A stretch of 46,542 nt of DNA, taken from Planctomycetota bacterium. GTDB taxonomy: Bacteria; Planctomycetota; UBA1135; UBA2386. The notes under the pieces are model-generated. The model did not search any database. It had not been told where the DNA came from and saw only the letters and a list, made by a program, of their open reading frames with translations. The stretch covers positions 1 to 46,542 of the forward strand of contig JAHBXX010000034.1 in NCBI GenBank assembly GCA_019636245.1, read 5' to 3'. Positions within the stretch are counted from its first letter, which is position 1. Each line of letters begins with the position of its first letter. Both the position numbers and the translations under genes were made by a program. Below are positions 36,353 through 45,378 of the stretch, in pieces.

Positions 36353-39300
36353 CTACAGGTCCCGCGCGACGCGGAAGCCGGTGTCCTCGGCCCGTTCCCA
36401 GGACGGGGCGCAGAAGCGGTTGGCGGCCCGGCAGAACTCCCGCGGCGCGCGCCAGCTGCCGCCGCGCAGCACGCGCGGGCCTTCGCCCGCCGTCGGCAGC
36501 TCGTTCCCCGTGCCCGGGTATGCGTCCCAGACGTCGGCGCACCATTCCCAGACGTTGCCGTGCATGCCGCGCAGCAGCCATGCGTTCGCCGGCGTCTCGC
36601 CGACGGGCAGCGGGCCGCGGCGACCGCTGTTCAGCGCCGCCGGATCGATGGCGAACACCCCCTCGCTGCCGGCCCGGCATGCGTACTCCCACTCGGCCTC
36701 GCTGGGCAGTCGGAAGCCGGGTCCGGCCGGCCCCAGCATGGCATCGAGCTGGCGCAGGAACGCCTGGCAGTCCTGCCAGCTGACCGAATCGACCGGCTGG
36801 TCGCTGCCGACGTGCTGGCTCGGATTGCCGCCGACCACCGCCTGCCACTGCGCCTGCGTCACCTCCGTCTCGCCGAGCCAGAACGCCCGCCGGATGAGGC
36901 GCCGATGCGGCACCTCGTCGTCCTCGGCGAACGCGTCGCCGGCCGAGGGCGCGGAACCCATCACGAAGCCCGCGGGTCGCGCCGCGATCAGCCGCAGGCG
37001 CATCGTCGTGCCCTTGACCCGCACGACGCTCGGCAGGTTGCGCCCGTCCACCGTGACGAGCTCCGCGTCGGGTTCGGGATCGGCCCAATCGAGGCCGACC
37101 GGCGGCTCGGCGACCCGCAGGCTCGGGCCGGCGAGCTGCACCTCGTTGCCCGCCTCGTCGCGGGCCGTGATCCGCAGGTCGGTGGAGGGAGCAGCCAGCG
37201 GCACCGACGCCGACCAGGACGTGCCGGCCACCACCGCCTCGACGCCGTTGACCCAGACACGCACGGAGCCCTCGTCGGCCACGGTGCCCGCGACCTCGAC
37301 CAGACCCGGAGCCGCGGTCTCGGCGCGCGGCGCCGTCAGCTCGAGCCGCGGCGGCGTGGCGTCGAACCGGACCGGCCAGACCTGCCGTACGGGCGCTCCC
37401 ACCGCGTCGTCGACCACGAGCTCGCACTCGCGTGCGCCTTCGCGTTCGAACGTGACGCCCACCTCGAAGCGGCCGTCGGTGGCGACGGCCACGGGCTCGC
37501 CGTTCCACACCACGGAGACACCGCCGGGGTCGGCGATGCGCCCCGTCCAGCGCGCCGTGCGACTCGCCGTCGCCGCCGGCGGCGCCTCGGTCCACTCGAT
37601 CGCCGGTGGGCCGTCGACGACCCGCACGCGCTGCACCACCTTGGTCTCACGTCCGGCCTGGTCGCGCGCCACCACCTCGACCGCCTGCTCGCCGGGCGGC
37701 AGCTCGACCTCGAGCTCGAAGCGGCCGTCGACTCCGACCGCCGCAGGCTCGCCGGCGACGCGGACTGTCGTCGGCGTCGCGTCGGTGACGATGCCGGCGA
37801 ACGTCGTCCGACGGCCCACCCGTTCGCGCGTCGGCACCTCCACCACCACGACGGGCGCAGCCGTGTCCACGAGCACGGGGCGGATCGGCAGGTCGACGCC
37901 GAAGCCGGAGGCGTCCCGTGCCACCAGCTCGAGCCGCCACCTGCCGTCGTCGGGCGCCACGAGGTCGAACGCGAAGGTGTCCGCGACCACCGGGACCACC
38001 GCGGCCACGGCGACCTCGCGGTCCGGGATCGCGGCCGCCGGCGGTCCCACCGAGACCAGGACGGCGCGCACCTCCCTCACGATCGACGAGGTGGCCACGC
38101 CGGCCACCCGAACGGTCCTCGTCGCGAGCACCGCGTCGATCGCCGGTTGGCGGACCTGGACGGCATCCCGGAGGCGGCGCTGCAGCGCGTCCTCGAGCCG
38201 AGCGAGCAACGCCACGACCGCCGCGTCGCCCGGCGCCGCCTCCAGGGCCTGCAGCGCGGCCCCGCGCGCCGCCACCGGGTCGGTCTTCTCGAGGCTCGCC
38301 GCGGTCGCCAGCAGTTCGCGCGCCGGTTCCGCGCGGGTCGCAGCGGCGCCGTCGACGGGCACCGCTTCGTTCGATCCCGTCCGCTCCTGGCCGGCCGCGG
38401 CGAGGGTCGCCGCATCGACGGCGCCGCCGCCGTCCGCAGCCCGACCGAGGCCTGGACCCCACCACGCATAGGTGCCGCCCAGGCCGATGGCGAGCAGCCC
38501 GCCGACGAGGATCCCGGCGCGGGAGCGGCGCAGCCTGCCCTCGCCCATCGACACACGCGTCGGCCCCTCGTGCGCGCGCCCCGGCCACCGCAACGCCCAG
38601 GTGCGACCCAGGTCCTCGGTGATCTGCTTGCGGATCCGGGTCACCGTCGCTCGCGGCGGCGGCGTCGCCAACGCCGCCTTCGACGGGCTCGTGCCGCCCG
38701 CGGGATCGACCAGCAAGGTCTCGTCGTCGTCGAGCAGCGGCCGCAAGGCCTGCCACAGCTCGCGTGCGTCCGCGAACCGCTCCTCCGGTCTGCGCCGCGT
38801 GCAGCGGGCGACCAGCGCGCAGACCTCCGGTCGTACGTCGCGGCGCTCGACCGCGAGATCGGGGAAGTCGCGGTCGCGGATCTGCTCGGCGATGTCGAGC
38901 AGTTCGCCATCGTCGATCGCGCAGCGGCCCGCGAGCAGGAACCACAGCGTCGCGCCCAGCGCCCAGATGTCGGCGGCCGCCTTCACGTCCGTGGACCGCC
39001 ACTGCTCCGGCGGCATGAAGCGCGGCGTGCCGATGATGCCGGACGGCAGCATCGCCTGGCTGTGGTCGCCGACGCCGCGACCCTTGGCCAGGCCGAGGTC
39101 GGCGAGCTTCACGGCGCCGTTGGCGGCCACGAGCACGTTGTCGGGCTTGATGTCGCGGTGCACGATGCCGACGTCGTGCGCCTGGCGCAGGCCACGCGTG
39201 ACGCCGGCGACGATGGCGAGGGCCTCGGCCTCGCTGTGGCGACCCTTGCGCAGCACCCGCTCGCGGACCGTCTCGCCGTCCACGAACTCCATGATCAGGT

Positions 39301-39607
39301 AGTGGATGCCGTGCTTGTTGCGCACGTCGAGCACGTGCACGAGGTTGTCGTTCCGGATCCGGACCGCGAGCCGGGCCTCGCGCTGGAAACGCAGCACGAA
39401 CTGCTGGTCGGCGGCGAGGTCCGGCCGCAGCACCTTCACCGCCACGTCGCAGCCCAGGTTCAGGTGCAGACCGCGGTAGACGCTCCCCATGCCGCCGGTG
39501 CCGACCTTCGCGTAGAGCACCACCGGATCGAGGACCTTGAAACCCTCGATCGTCGGCGCCCGCACCAGCAGCGGGTCCGCCTGCAGCAGGTGGGCTTGGC
39601 TGTTCAT
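36353..39607 (-). CDS. Ser/Thr kinase with Ig-like repeats and FGE-sulfatase-like domain
   Basis: A 1084-residue multi-domain protein. Residues 30-285 are a Hanks-type kinase: P-loop GTGGMG at 36-41, Lys58, HRDIKPDN (D152) and the metal Asp in DLG (D170, where DFG is more common), then GTPRFMPPEQW. A membrane helix is at about 364-383, placing the kinase inside and the rest outside. Beyond it are helical and beta-sandwich repeats (VRVAGEPAAVGVDGRFELEV, VWNGEPVAVATDGRFEV). Residues 869-1084 are a formylglycine-generating-enzyme-like domain (FVMGS, VDSVSWQDC, FRLPSEAEWEYACRAG, GNVWEWCADVW). The usual active-site cysteine pair of true FGE is not in place, so it may bind ligands instead. The ATG at 39607 is next to MNSQAHLL. 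Confidence 0.88.
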   Translation of the reverse strand: MNSQAHLLQADPLLVRAPTIEGFKVLDPVVLYAKVGTGGMGSVYRGLHLNLGCDVAVKVLRPDLAADQQFVLRFQREARLAVRIRNDNLVHVLDVRNKHGIHYLIMEFVDGETVRERVLRKGRHSEAEALAIVAGVTRGLRQAHDVGIVHRDIKPDNVLVAANGAVKLADLGLAKGRGVGDHSQAMLPSGIIGTPRFMPPEQWRSTDVKAAADIWALGATLWFLLAGRCAIDDGELLDIAEQIRDRDFPDLAVERRDVRPEVCALVARCTRRRPEERFADARELWQALRPLLDDDETLLVDPAGGTSPSKAALATPPPRATVTRIRKQITEDLGRTWALRWPGRAHEGPTRVSMGEGRLRRSRAGILVGGLLAIGLGGTYAWWGPGLGRAADGGGAVDAATLAAAGQERTGSNEAVPVDGAAATRAEPARELLATAASLEKTDPVAARGAALQALEAAPGDAAVVALLARLEDALQRRLRDAVQVRQPAIDAVLATRTVRVAGVATSSIVREVRAVLVSVGPPAAAIPDREVAVAAVVPVVADTFAFDLVAPDDGRWRLELVARDASGFGVDLPIRPVLVDTAAPVVVVEVPTRERVGRRTTFAGIVTDATPTTVRVAGEPAAVGVDGRFELEVELPPGEQAVEVVARDQAGRETKVVQRVRVVDGPPAIEWTEAPPAATASRTARWTGRIADPGGVSVVWNGEPVAVATDGRFEVGVTFEREGARECELVVDDAVGAPVRQVWPVRFDATPPRLELTAPRAETAAPGLVEVAGTVADEGSVRVWVNGVEAVVAGTSWSASVPLAAPSTDLRITARDEAGNEVQLAGPSLRVAEPPVGLDWADPEPDAELVTVDGRNLPSVVRVKGTTMRLRLIAARPAGFVMGSAPSAGDAFAEDDEVPHRRLIRRAFWLGETEVTQAQWQAVVGGNPSQHVGSDQPVDSVSWQDCQAFLRQLDAMLGPAGPGFRLPSEAEWEYACRAGSEGVFAIDPAALNSGRRGPLPVGETPANAWLLRGMHGNVWEWCADVWDAYPGTGNELPTAGEGPRVLRGGSWRAPREFCRAANRFCAPSWERAEDTGFRVARDL

Positions 39608-39768
39608 CGCGGAGCGGGCGTCGCAGCCTAGCGCGAAGGCGCAGGGCCAGCGATCGCCGCCACCGGCTTTCCCCGGAAGCAGGCCGGTCGAGTGACCACC
39701 AGGGTGCGCTTGACTCCCCATGCCACCGCACCCACCATCCTGCGCGCCCACGCGGCGCCCCACGGCAC

Positions 39769-41574
39769 ATGGTGAGCCACCCCCGATCCAGATTGCCCGG
39801 GCTGCTCGGCGCGATCCTGTGCGCCGCGGCCGCGAGCTGCATCCCCGCGACGATCGGCGTCGTCGCCGGCAGCGGCGGAGGCGGCGGTGCCGACGCGCCC
39901 CCGGAGCCTCCGGTGCTGACGGGGCTCGAACTGTCGCTCGGCACGCTGAGTCCCGCCTTCGACCCCCGCGTCACCAGCTACACCGCCGCAGTCGGCTTCC
40001 TGACCAGCCAGGTCCGCGTCACGGCCCGCGCCGACGCCGGGGCGACGATCGCCGTGCAGGGGGCAGCCGTGCCGAGCGGCACCCCGAGCCCGCCGCTCGA
40101 CCTCGCCGAGGCGGCGAACGCGATCGCCGTCACGGTCACCGACGCCGGCGGCGGCAGCCAGCGCACCTACGAGATCGTCGTGACGCGCGCCGCACTGGCC
40201 ACGTTGCAGCAGGATGGCGCACGCCTGAAGGCGCCGTTCCCCGGCGCCCTGGACATCTTCGGGGTCAGCGTGGCGATCGACGGCGACACCCTGGCCGTCG
40301 GCGTGCCCGGTGAAGACGGCGCCTCGAGCGGCACCGCCGGCGACCCGACGGTGCTCTCCGCGGCGACGGCCGACAGCGGCGCCGTCTTCGTGTTCAGGCG
40401 CACCGGCGTCGGCAGTCCCTGGCTGCTCGAGGCCTACCTGAAGGCGCACAACAACACGCCCGACCCGCCCGGCGCCGGCGATGGCTTCGGCTGGCGGGTC
40501 GCGCTGCGCGGCGACACGCTCGCGGTCGGCGCACCGAACGAGGACAGCGCCGGCACGGGCGTCGGCGGCAGCGGCCTCGACGACGATGCGGTCGATTCCG
40601 GCGCCGCCTACGTGTTCGTGCGCACCGGCACGACCTGGACGCAGCAGGCCTACCTCAAGGCGAGCAACACCGACCCTGGCGACCTGTTCGGCTACTCCGT
40701 CGCACTCGATGGCGACACGCTGGCCATCGGCGCCCCGGCGGAGGACAACCTCGACGGATCGCAGGACAACGGCCCGAGCGGGCTCGCCACCAACGCCGGC
40801 GCCGTCTACGTGTTCGTGCGCACCGGCACGACTTGGACGCAGCAGGCCTTCCTGAAGGGCGGTGGCGCCCTGGCCACGTCGCCCGACGATGCCTTCGGCG
40901 ACAACGTGGCCCTGTCCGGGAACACGCTGGCGGTCAGCGCGCCGACCCAGGACGGCGGCACCACCGATTCGGGCGCCGTCTACGTGTTCGCCCGCACGGG
41001 CTCCGTGTGGCAGCAGCAGGCCGCGCTGAAGGCCGCCCATCCCGGCGTCAGCGATCTGTTCGGGATCGGCCTGGCGCTGGAGGGCGACGTGCTGGTGGTC
41101 GGCGCGCCGACCGAGGACAGCAGCGCCACGGGCGTCGGCGGCGATGCGGACGACGAAGGCGCCACCGATGCGGGCGCTGCCTACGTGTTCGTGCGCTCGG
41201 GATCGACGTGGAACCCGCAGGCCTACCTGAAGGCGACCAACACGCGGGCCAACGCCCAGTTCGGCTTCTCCCTGGCCCTGCGCGGCCAGCTGCTCGCGAT
41301 CGGCGCGCCCGAAGAGGACGGCGGCTTCGCCGGCATAGCCGCGGCGGCGGATCTCGTCGCACAGGCGCCCGGCTCGCCCGCGAACCTCGGCGCCGCCTAT
41401 CTGTTCACGCGCAGCGGCGGCACCTGGACGCCGCTCGCCTACGTCAAGGGCTCGCCCGCGGCCGACGGGCAGTTCGCCCGCAGCCTCGCGCTCGATGCGA
41501 CGGGGTTGCTCGCCGGCGCACCGTTCGAAGGCTCGGTCGCCGGCCTCAGCGGCGCCGCCTACGTGTTCCGCTGA
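39769..41574 (+). CDS. FG-GAP-repeat lipoprotein
   Basis: A 601-residue exported protein. The lipobox AAASC places the lipid on Cys24, after a Gly/Ala-rich signal. A cadherin-like beta-sandwich part (LTGLELSLGTLSPAFDPRVT) follows. About seven FG-GAP-like repeats then run to the C-terminus, each with a phrase such as FGYSVALDGDTLAIGAPAED and GAVYVFVRTGTTWTQQAYLK. They should form a beta-propeller, and acidic DxDG-like loops may bind calcium. Two neighbouring repeats are nearly identical, pointing to recent duplication. ATG at 39769 is followed directly by a GTG at 39772. It is divergent from the kinase gene 161 bases away; the two may be co-regulated. Confidence 0.82.
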   Translation: MVSHPRSRLPGLLGAILCAAAASCIPATIGVVAGSGGGGGADAPPEPPVLTGLELSLGTLSPAFDPRVTSYTAAVGFLTSQVRVTARADAGATIAVQGAAVPSGTPSPPLDLAEAANAIAVTVTDAGGGSQRTYEIVVTRAALATLQQDGARLKAPFPGALDIFGVSVAIDGDTLAVGVPGEDGASSGTAGDPTVLSAATADSGAVFVFRRTGVGSPWLLEAYLKAHNNTPDPPGAGDGFGWRVALRGDTLAVGAPNEDSAGTGVGGSGLDDDAVDSGAAYVFVRTGTTWTQQAYLKASNTDPGDLFGYSVALDGDTLAIGAPAEDNLDGSQDNGPSGLATNAGAVYVFVRTGTTWTQQAFLKGGGALATSPDDAFGDNVALSGNTLAVSAPTQDGGTTDSGAVYVFARTGSVWQQQAALKAAHPGVSDLFGIGLALEGDVLVVGAPTEDSSATGVGGDADDEGATDAGAAYVFVRSGSTWNPQAYLKATNTRANAQFGFSLALRGQLLAIGAPEEDGGFAGIAAAADLVAQAPGSPANLGAAYLFTRSGGTWTPLAYVKGSPAADGQFARSLALDATGLLAGAPFEGSVAGLSGAAYVFR

Positions 41575-41592
41575 CGCCCTCGCCCGGCCGGA

Positions 41593-42603
41593 TCAGCGCG
41601 GCCGCGGGAGCGTCAGCGTCCACGCCTCGACGCCTTCGGCCGTGGGCCGCCGCACGGCGACCCGCACGTGGTCGGCTTCGCGGGGAATCGAGTAGCGCAG
41701 CGGCGGGGTCGTGGTCTGGCGGATGCCACCGACGATCCGCACCTCGACGCCTGCGGGAGCCTCGACCTCGAGGTAATCCCCCTGCCACGCCAGCGTGGCC
41801 AGCTGGTGCCGGTCGCCGAGCTTCACCGCCCGGGCGATGGCGACCGCGAGGCGGTCGAGGAACTGGTCGTAGAGGGCGTCCGTGCGCTGCGCGGCGTCGT
41901 CGGGCACCCAGAAGTACACGGGCGTGAAGGCGGCCAGCTTCCACCAGACGCTGGGCTGGCGTTCCGGCAGCGACAGCGCGAGGTCCGTGGCCGGCGCCAT
42001 GGACTGCGTCGCCTCGGCGCCCACCCACGCCAGCCGGATCGTGGCGGCGACCGGCGCGCTGTAACTGCGGTCGCGCACGTCGGCCAGGCTCGTCATCGAG
42101 AACGGCCACAGGAACCCCCAGGCGAGGAACGAGCCGGCGAAGTTGCAGCGCTCCTGCCGCAGCGCCGGCCCCCACGCCAGTTCGACCTCCACCGCCAGGT
42201 CGTAGGGCGAGTCCGGCAAGGCGTGGTCGGTGGCGTCGATGCGCACCGCCGACAGGTTCAGGCCGGCGAGGCGGCGCACGAGTTCGGCGTTCCACGTCGC
42301 CAGTCGTGCGGGCGGCGGCGGCGGCAGCAGTTCGTTGCCGCCGGCGTCGGCGCCTGGGTCGACGGCCGAGAGCCGCACGGTGCGAACGGCGACGTGGAAG
42401 GGCGCCGGCGGCAGGTCGCGCAGGTGCCGGTCCCCGACCATGGCGAGGGGATCGGTGGTGGCGCAGGCGGTCAGGATGGTCAGCGCAGCCAGCCCTGCCC
42501 GCTGCCATCCCCCGGCGCGTCGGATCCGGAGCCTGCGGGCCGAGGCCGGGCGACCCGGTGCGGCGGACGACGGATGGCAGTGCAGCGGCGAACCCTGGCC
42601 CAC
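41593..42603 (-). CDS. Exported lipoprotein of unknown function
   Basis: A lipoprotein of about 336 residues if it begins at the GTG at 42603. The lipobox LTILTAC (Cys47) lies in a long basic N-terminus. The body starts TTDPLAMVGDRHLRDLPPAP and has a hydrophobic middle (GSFLAWGFLWPFSMTSLAD), and ends VRRPTAEGVEAWTLTLPRPR. No family is recognised. The start is unsure: ATG and GTG at 42699 and 42711 are also open, but would put even more residues before the lipobox, while an ATG beside the lipobox is out of frame. Convergent with the FG-GAP gene, 18 bases apart. Confidence 0.6.
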   Translation of the reverse strand: MGQGSPLHCHPSSAAPGRPASARRLRIRRAGGWQRAGLAALTILTACATTDPLAMVGDRHLRDLPPAPFHVAVRTVRLSAVDPGADAGGNELLPPPPPARLATWNAELVRRLAGLNLSAVRIDATDHALPDSPYDLAVEVELAWGPALRQERCNFAGSFLAWGFLWPFSMTSLADVRDRSYSAPVAATIRLAWVGAEATQSMAPATDLALSLPERQPSVWWKLAAFTPVYFWVPDDAAQRTDALYDQFLDRLAVAIARAVKLGDRHQLATLAWQGDYLEVEAPAGVEVRIVGGIRQTTTPPLRYSIPREADHVRVAVRRPTAEGVEAWTLTLPRPR

Positions 42604-42688
42604 GGCCGAACACGATCGCCCGGCGGCGCTCCCGGTGCAACGGGCAGCCGGCCCGGCGCGATCGCCGGTCGCTGCCTTCACGCTCCTC

Positions 42689-42835
42689 TCACCCTGCATC
42701 GCCGCCAGCACGCGGCGCGCGGCAGGTCCCCGGCCTGACGACGACGCTGCGCGCGATCTCGATGTCGTCGCGGTCGAGCACGATCGCGTCCGGCGGCGGC
42801 AGCGGCACGCAGCCGGCGGGCCGCAGGAGCAGGTG
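42689..42835 (-). pseudogene. Remnant of an exported protein gene
   Basis: On the minus strand one frame encodes LLLRPAGCVPLPPPDAIVLD then RDDIEIARSVVVRPGTC, before stopping at 42689. The phrase resembles the start of exported beta-helix-type proteins in planctomycetes. No start codon precedes it; instead the frame runs into a 7-bp tandem repeat (42830-42861). It looks like a decayed gene end or start left in the 276-base gap. Confidence 0.35.
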
Positions 42836-42861
42836 GCAGGTGGCAGGTGGCAGGTGGCAGG
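42830..42861. repeat. Heptanucleotide tandem repeat (CAGGTGG)4.6
   Basis: Four complete copies of CAGGTGG plus four more bases span 42830-42861 without a mismatch. It lies 18 bases beyond the end of the ACT-domain gene and at the head of the gene remnant, whose frame it shares. Confidence 0.85.
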
Positions 42862-42879
42862 CAGCGCCCGCGCCAGAGC

Positions 42880-43284
42880 CTACTCCGGCGGGCTACCGGC
42901 GAAGGAGTGGCCATGCTCCTCCAGCGCCCGGCGCGCCGCGGCGAAACGCTCGGCGGCGACCAGCAGCCAGTCCGTGTCGTAGGTCGACAGCACGAACACC
43001 GGCACGCCCGCCGCGGCGAGCGCGCCGCACAGCGCCGCGAGCACGCCGATCGTTGTCATCGGCACGGTGCCGACGATGCCGAAGGCGATCCGGTCGCGCT
43101 CGTGGCGCACGCCGGTCGGCACGCGGTCCTGGGCGCAGACCACCGACAGTTCGGCCGGGGTGCGGGCGATGTGGACGAACGCGCCCCAGGCCCAGTCGGG
43201 TACCGGCGCGTCCGGCGCCAGCCGGGCGATCGCGAGGCGCTCGCCGTGGATCGCGAACTCGAAGCGGGGTGGCATGGACGACAT
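42880..43284 (-). CDS. ACT-domain protein
   Basis: A 134-residue protein with a tandem ACT-like fold: PRFEFAIHGERLAIARL, WGAFVHIARTPAELSVVCA and GVPVFVLSTYDTDWLLVAAE. It belongs to a family of small stand-alone ACT proteins of unknown role; ACT domains often sense amino acids. The ATG at 43284 is preferred over 43275 for its better upstream AGGC. The gene lies 17 bases after the stop of the histidine kinase and is probably cotranscribed with it. Confidence 0.82.
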   Translation of the reverse strand: MSSMPPRFEFAIHGERLAIARLAPDAPVPDWAWGAFVHIARTPAELSVVCAQDRVPTGVRHERDRIAFGIVGTVPMTTIGVLAALCGALAAAGVPVFVLSTYDTDWLLVAAERFAAARRALEEHGHSFAGSPPE

Positions 43285-43301
43285 CGCCTGGCACTCGCCG
43301 T

Positions 43302-44633
43302 TCAGGCGCTGCGGGTCTGCGCCGCGCTCTGGAGTTGCGGGAACCGCAGCCGGAACGTGGTGCCGCGCCCGACCTCGCTGTCGACCTGGACGAGGCCGTT
43401 GCTGCCGCGCACGAAGCGGTCGACGGCGGTGAGGCCGAGCCCGGTGCCCTGGCCGGGCGGCTTGGTGGTGAAGTACGGCTCGAAGATGCGCGCCCGCACC
43501 TCCGGCGGCATGCCGACTCCGGTGTCCTGCACCTCGAGCCAGACCTGGTGCCCGTCGGCGCCGCACCGCAGCGTGATCAGGCCTTCGCCCTCGATCGCCT
43601 GCCGCGCGTTGATGACCAGGTTCCACAGGGCGTGCACGAGACCGCGCGGGTTCAACAGCACCGGCGGCAGTCGTTCGGGGATCTCGGCCCGCAGCTGCAC
43701 CGCCTGCGGCAGCACCGGCCGCGCCTGCGCCTCGAACTGGCGCAGGCAGGCCGCCACGTCGCACGCCTCGCTCGCTCCTTCGTCCGGATGGGCAAGCGAC
43801 ATCAGCTGGTCGAGCAGCGGACGGGCCTCGGCCAGCGCCGACTCGATCAGCTGCAGGCGCCGCCCGCGTTCGGCCTCGTCGCCCATCGCGCCGAGAGCAG
43901 CATGCCCCATCAGGACCTGGAACGAATTGCGCAGCTGGTGGCAGACCATGCCGGCCAGGTCGCCGATCGTCTCGACCCGCAGGGCATGCCGCAGCAGCTT
44001 CTCGCGGTGCCGCAGCGCCCGGCTCGACTCGACGTTCTTGCGCCGCTGCGCCTCCGCGGTCAGCAGCGCCATGCCGAGCAACCGGTTGGTGATCGCGCCG
44101 GCGAGCGCCGAGGCGAGCGTGATGGCGGCGAGGCTGGTCACATGGAGCCACAGCTCGGGCAGCACGGCCGCGGGCACGCCCTCGCCGGGACGGACCATGG
44201 CGCCGAGCAGGAGCACGGTGACGGCGACCAGGGTCCAGGTCAGGCCGGGGACCACGCCGAGGCCGACCGTGGCCAGCAGCGCCAGTACCGGGTGGAGGTA
44301 GGCCGCCGGGCTGAAGCCACCGCAGGGCAGGTTGGCCAGCATCGCCAGCGTGAACAGCGCCGCGAACAGCCACGAGGCCGCGCGCGGCAACGCGGCCGCA
44401 CGCCAATGACGCCAGGCGACGAAGAAGATCGGGGCGGCCACCAGCGATGGCAGCGCGCCCGACCAGGGCAGGGCGGCCGTCCACAGGCCGCCGTCCACGA
44501 ACAGGCAGGCCGTGCCGAAGACCGCGGTCGCGAGGGCCAGACCCAGGGACAGCCAGCCGACGATCGTCGACAGGCTGGAGACGAGCGGCAGCCGCGTGCT
44601 CGCCAGGAAGTCGAACAGCGACTCCGGCGACAT
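43302..44633 (-). CDS. Membrane histidine kinase without a neighbouring regulator
   Basis: A 443-residue sensor kinase. The first 190 residues are about five or six membrane helices. The phosphoacceptor is H232 in VCHQLRNSFQVLMGH, in a less common CHQLRN setting. The ATPase part has the N box (LWNLVINARQA), G1 (DTGVGMPPEV), F box (FEPYFTTKP) and G2 (GTGLGL). The phosphate partner is missing: no response regulator is adjacent. A -10 box TAGAAT is 8 bases before the GTG at 44651, so transcripts would begin at about that codon. Either translation is leaderless from that GTG, or it begins at the ATG at 44633, 18 bases later, as I chose. Confidence 0.85.
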   Translation of the reverse strand: MSPESLFDFLASTRLPLVSSLSTIVGWLSLGLALATAVFGTACLFVDGGLWTAALPWSGALPSLVAAPIFFVAWRHWRAAALPRAASWLFAALFTLAMLANLPCGGFSPAAYLHPVLALLATVGLGVVPGLTWTLVAVTVLLLGAMVRPGEGVPAAVLPELWLHVTSLAAITLASALAGAITNRLLGMALLTAEAQRRKNVESSRALRHREKLLRHALRVETIGDLAGMVCHQLRNSFQVLMGHAALGAMGDEAERGRRLQLIESALAEARPLLDQLMSLAHPDEGASEACDVAACLRQFEAQARPVLPQAVQLRAEIPERLPPVLLNPRGLVHALWNLVINARQAIEGEGLITLRCGADGHQVWLEVQDTGVGMPPEVRARIFEPYFTTKPPGQGTGLGLTAVDRFVRGSNGLVQVDSEVGRGTTFRLRFPQLQSAAQTRSA

Positions 44634-44659
44634 CCGGATCGGGACTCGCACGCGGCGGG

Positions 44660-44665
44660 ATTCTA
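44660..44665 (-). promoter_or_regulatory. -10 box of the histidine kinase gene
   Basis: TAGAAT on the minus strand matches the TATAAT consensus at five of six positions. It lies 8 bases before the GTG at 44651 and 26 before the ATG at 44633. The -35 candidate TTCCCC is a weak match. Confidence 0.5.
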
Positions 44666-44736
44666 GCCCCGACGCCGCAGCGGGGAAGCGCGCGCATGGG
44701 CTGCCGCTCGGTGAGCGGGACCGCAGCGACGCGGAC

Positions 44737-45378
44737 TCAATCGGGCCGCAGTTCCGGCTCGGCAGGCTCGACCTTCACGTCGACCTCGCCACCGGTGAGC
44801 GGATGGCGGAACCCAAGTCGCCACGAGTGCAGCATCACGCGGCCGAAGCGTTCGCCGGCACGGGCGCGGAAGCCGTACTTGCGATCCCCGGCGAGCGGGC
44901 AGCCCAGGGCGGCGAGGTGGGCGCGGATCTGGTTGCGGCGCCCGGTCTCGAGCCGGCACAAGAGCAGCGTGCAGCGGCCGCGGCGGCCCAGGCTCTGGTA
45001 GTGCGTGACGGCCCGCTGCCCGCCGCGAGCCACGACCCGCACCACCCCGGCGGCGTCCTCCAGCAGGTTCGATTCGATGCACCCGGCCGGCGGCGACGGC
45101 GCCGCGGCGGCCAGCGCCAGGTACTCGCGCCGTACGGCATGGGCGCGGAACAGCGCCTCCATGCCGGCCCGGCCGGCGTCGGTGCGGGCCAGCACCAGCG
45201 CACCGGTGGTGTCCTCGTCGAGCCGGTGGACCGCCTGCACCCGCTCGCCGAGCTGATTCCCCACCAGGTCGAGCACGGTCGGGCCATGCCGGCCGGGCGC
45301 GGCGACCACGAGCACGCCGGCCGGCTTGTCGACGACCAGCAGGTGGTCGTCGCGGTGGAGCACCGGCACGGTCAGCAT
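44737..45378 (-). CDS. RluA-family pseudouridine synthase
   Basis: A 213-residue RNA pseudouridine synthase. The catalytic Asp is D54 in AVHRLDEDTTGALVLARTDA. LLVVDKPAGVLVV begins the family fold, and LLLCRLETGRRNQIRAHLAA with CPLAGDRKYG are the later motifs. The protein is short, with no S4 domain, like RluA or TruC-type enzymes. It converts uridine in rRNA or tRNA. The ATG at 45378 shares a base with the stop of the DUF900 gene (TGATG), so the two are coupled. Confidence 0.88.
   Translation of the reverse strand: MLTVPVLHRDDHLLVVDKPAGVLVVAAPGRHGPTVLDLVGNQLGERVQAVHRLDEDTTGALVLARTDAGRAGMEALFRAHAVRREYLALAAAAPSPPAGCIESNLLEDAAGVVRVVARGGQRAVTHYQSLGRRGRCTLLLCRLETGRRNQIRAHLAALGCPLAGDRKYGFRARAGERFGRVMLHSWRLGFRHPLTGGEVDVKVEPAEPELRPD

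Noticed and set aside
42450..42510. ATG close to the lipobox of the lipoprotein at 41593-42603
   Set aside because: It has GGGGG before it but is out of frame with the lipobox and the rest, and no tandem repeat explains a shift, so the upstream GTG was used.
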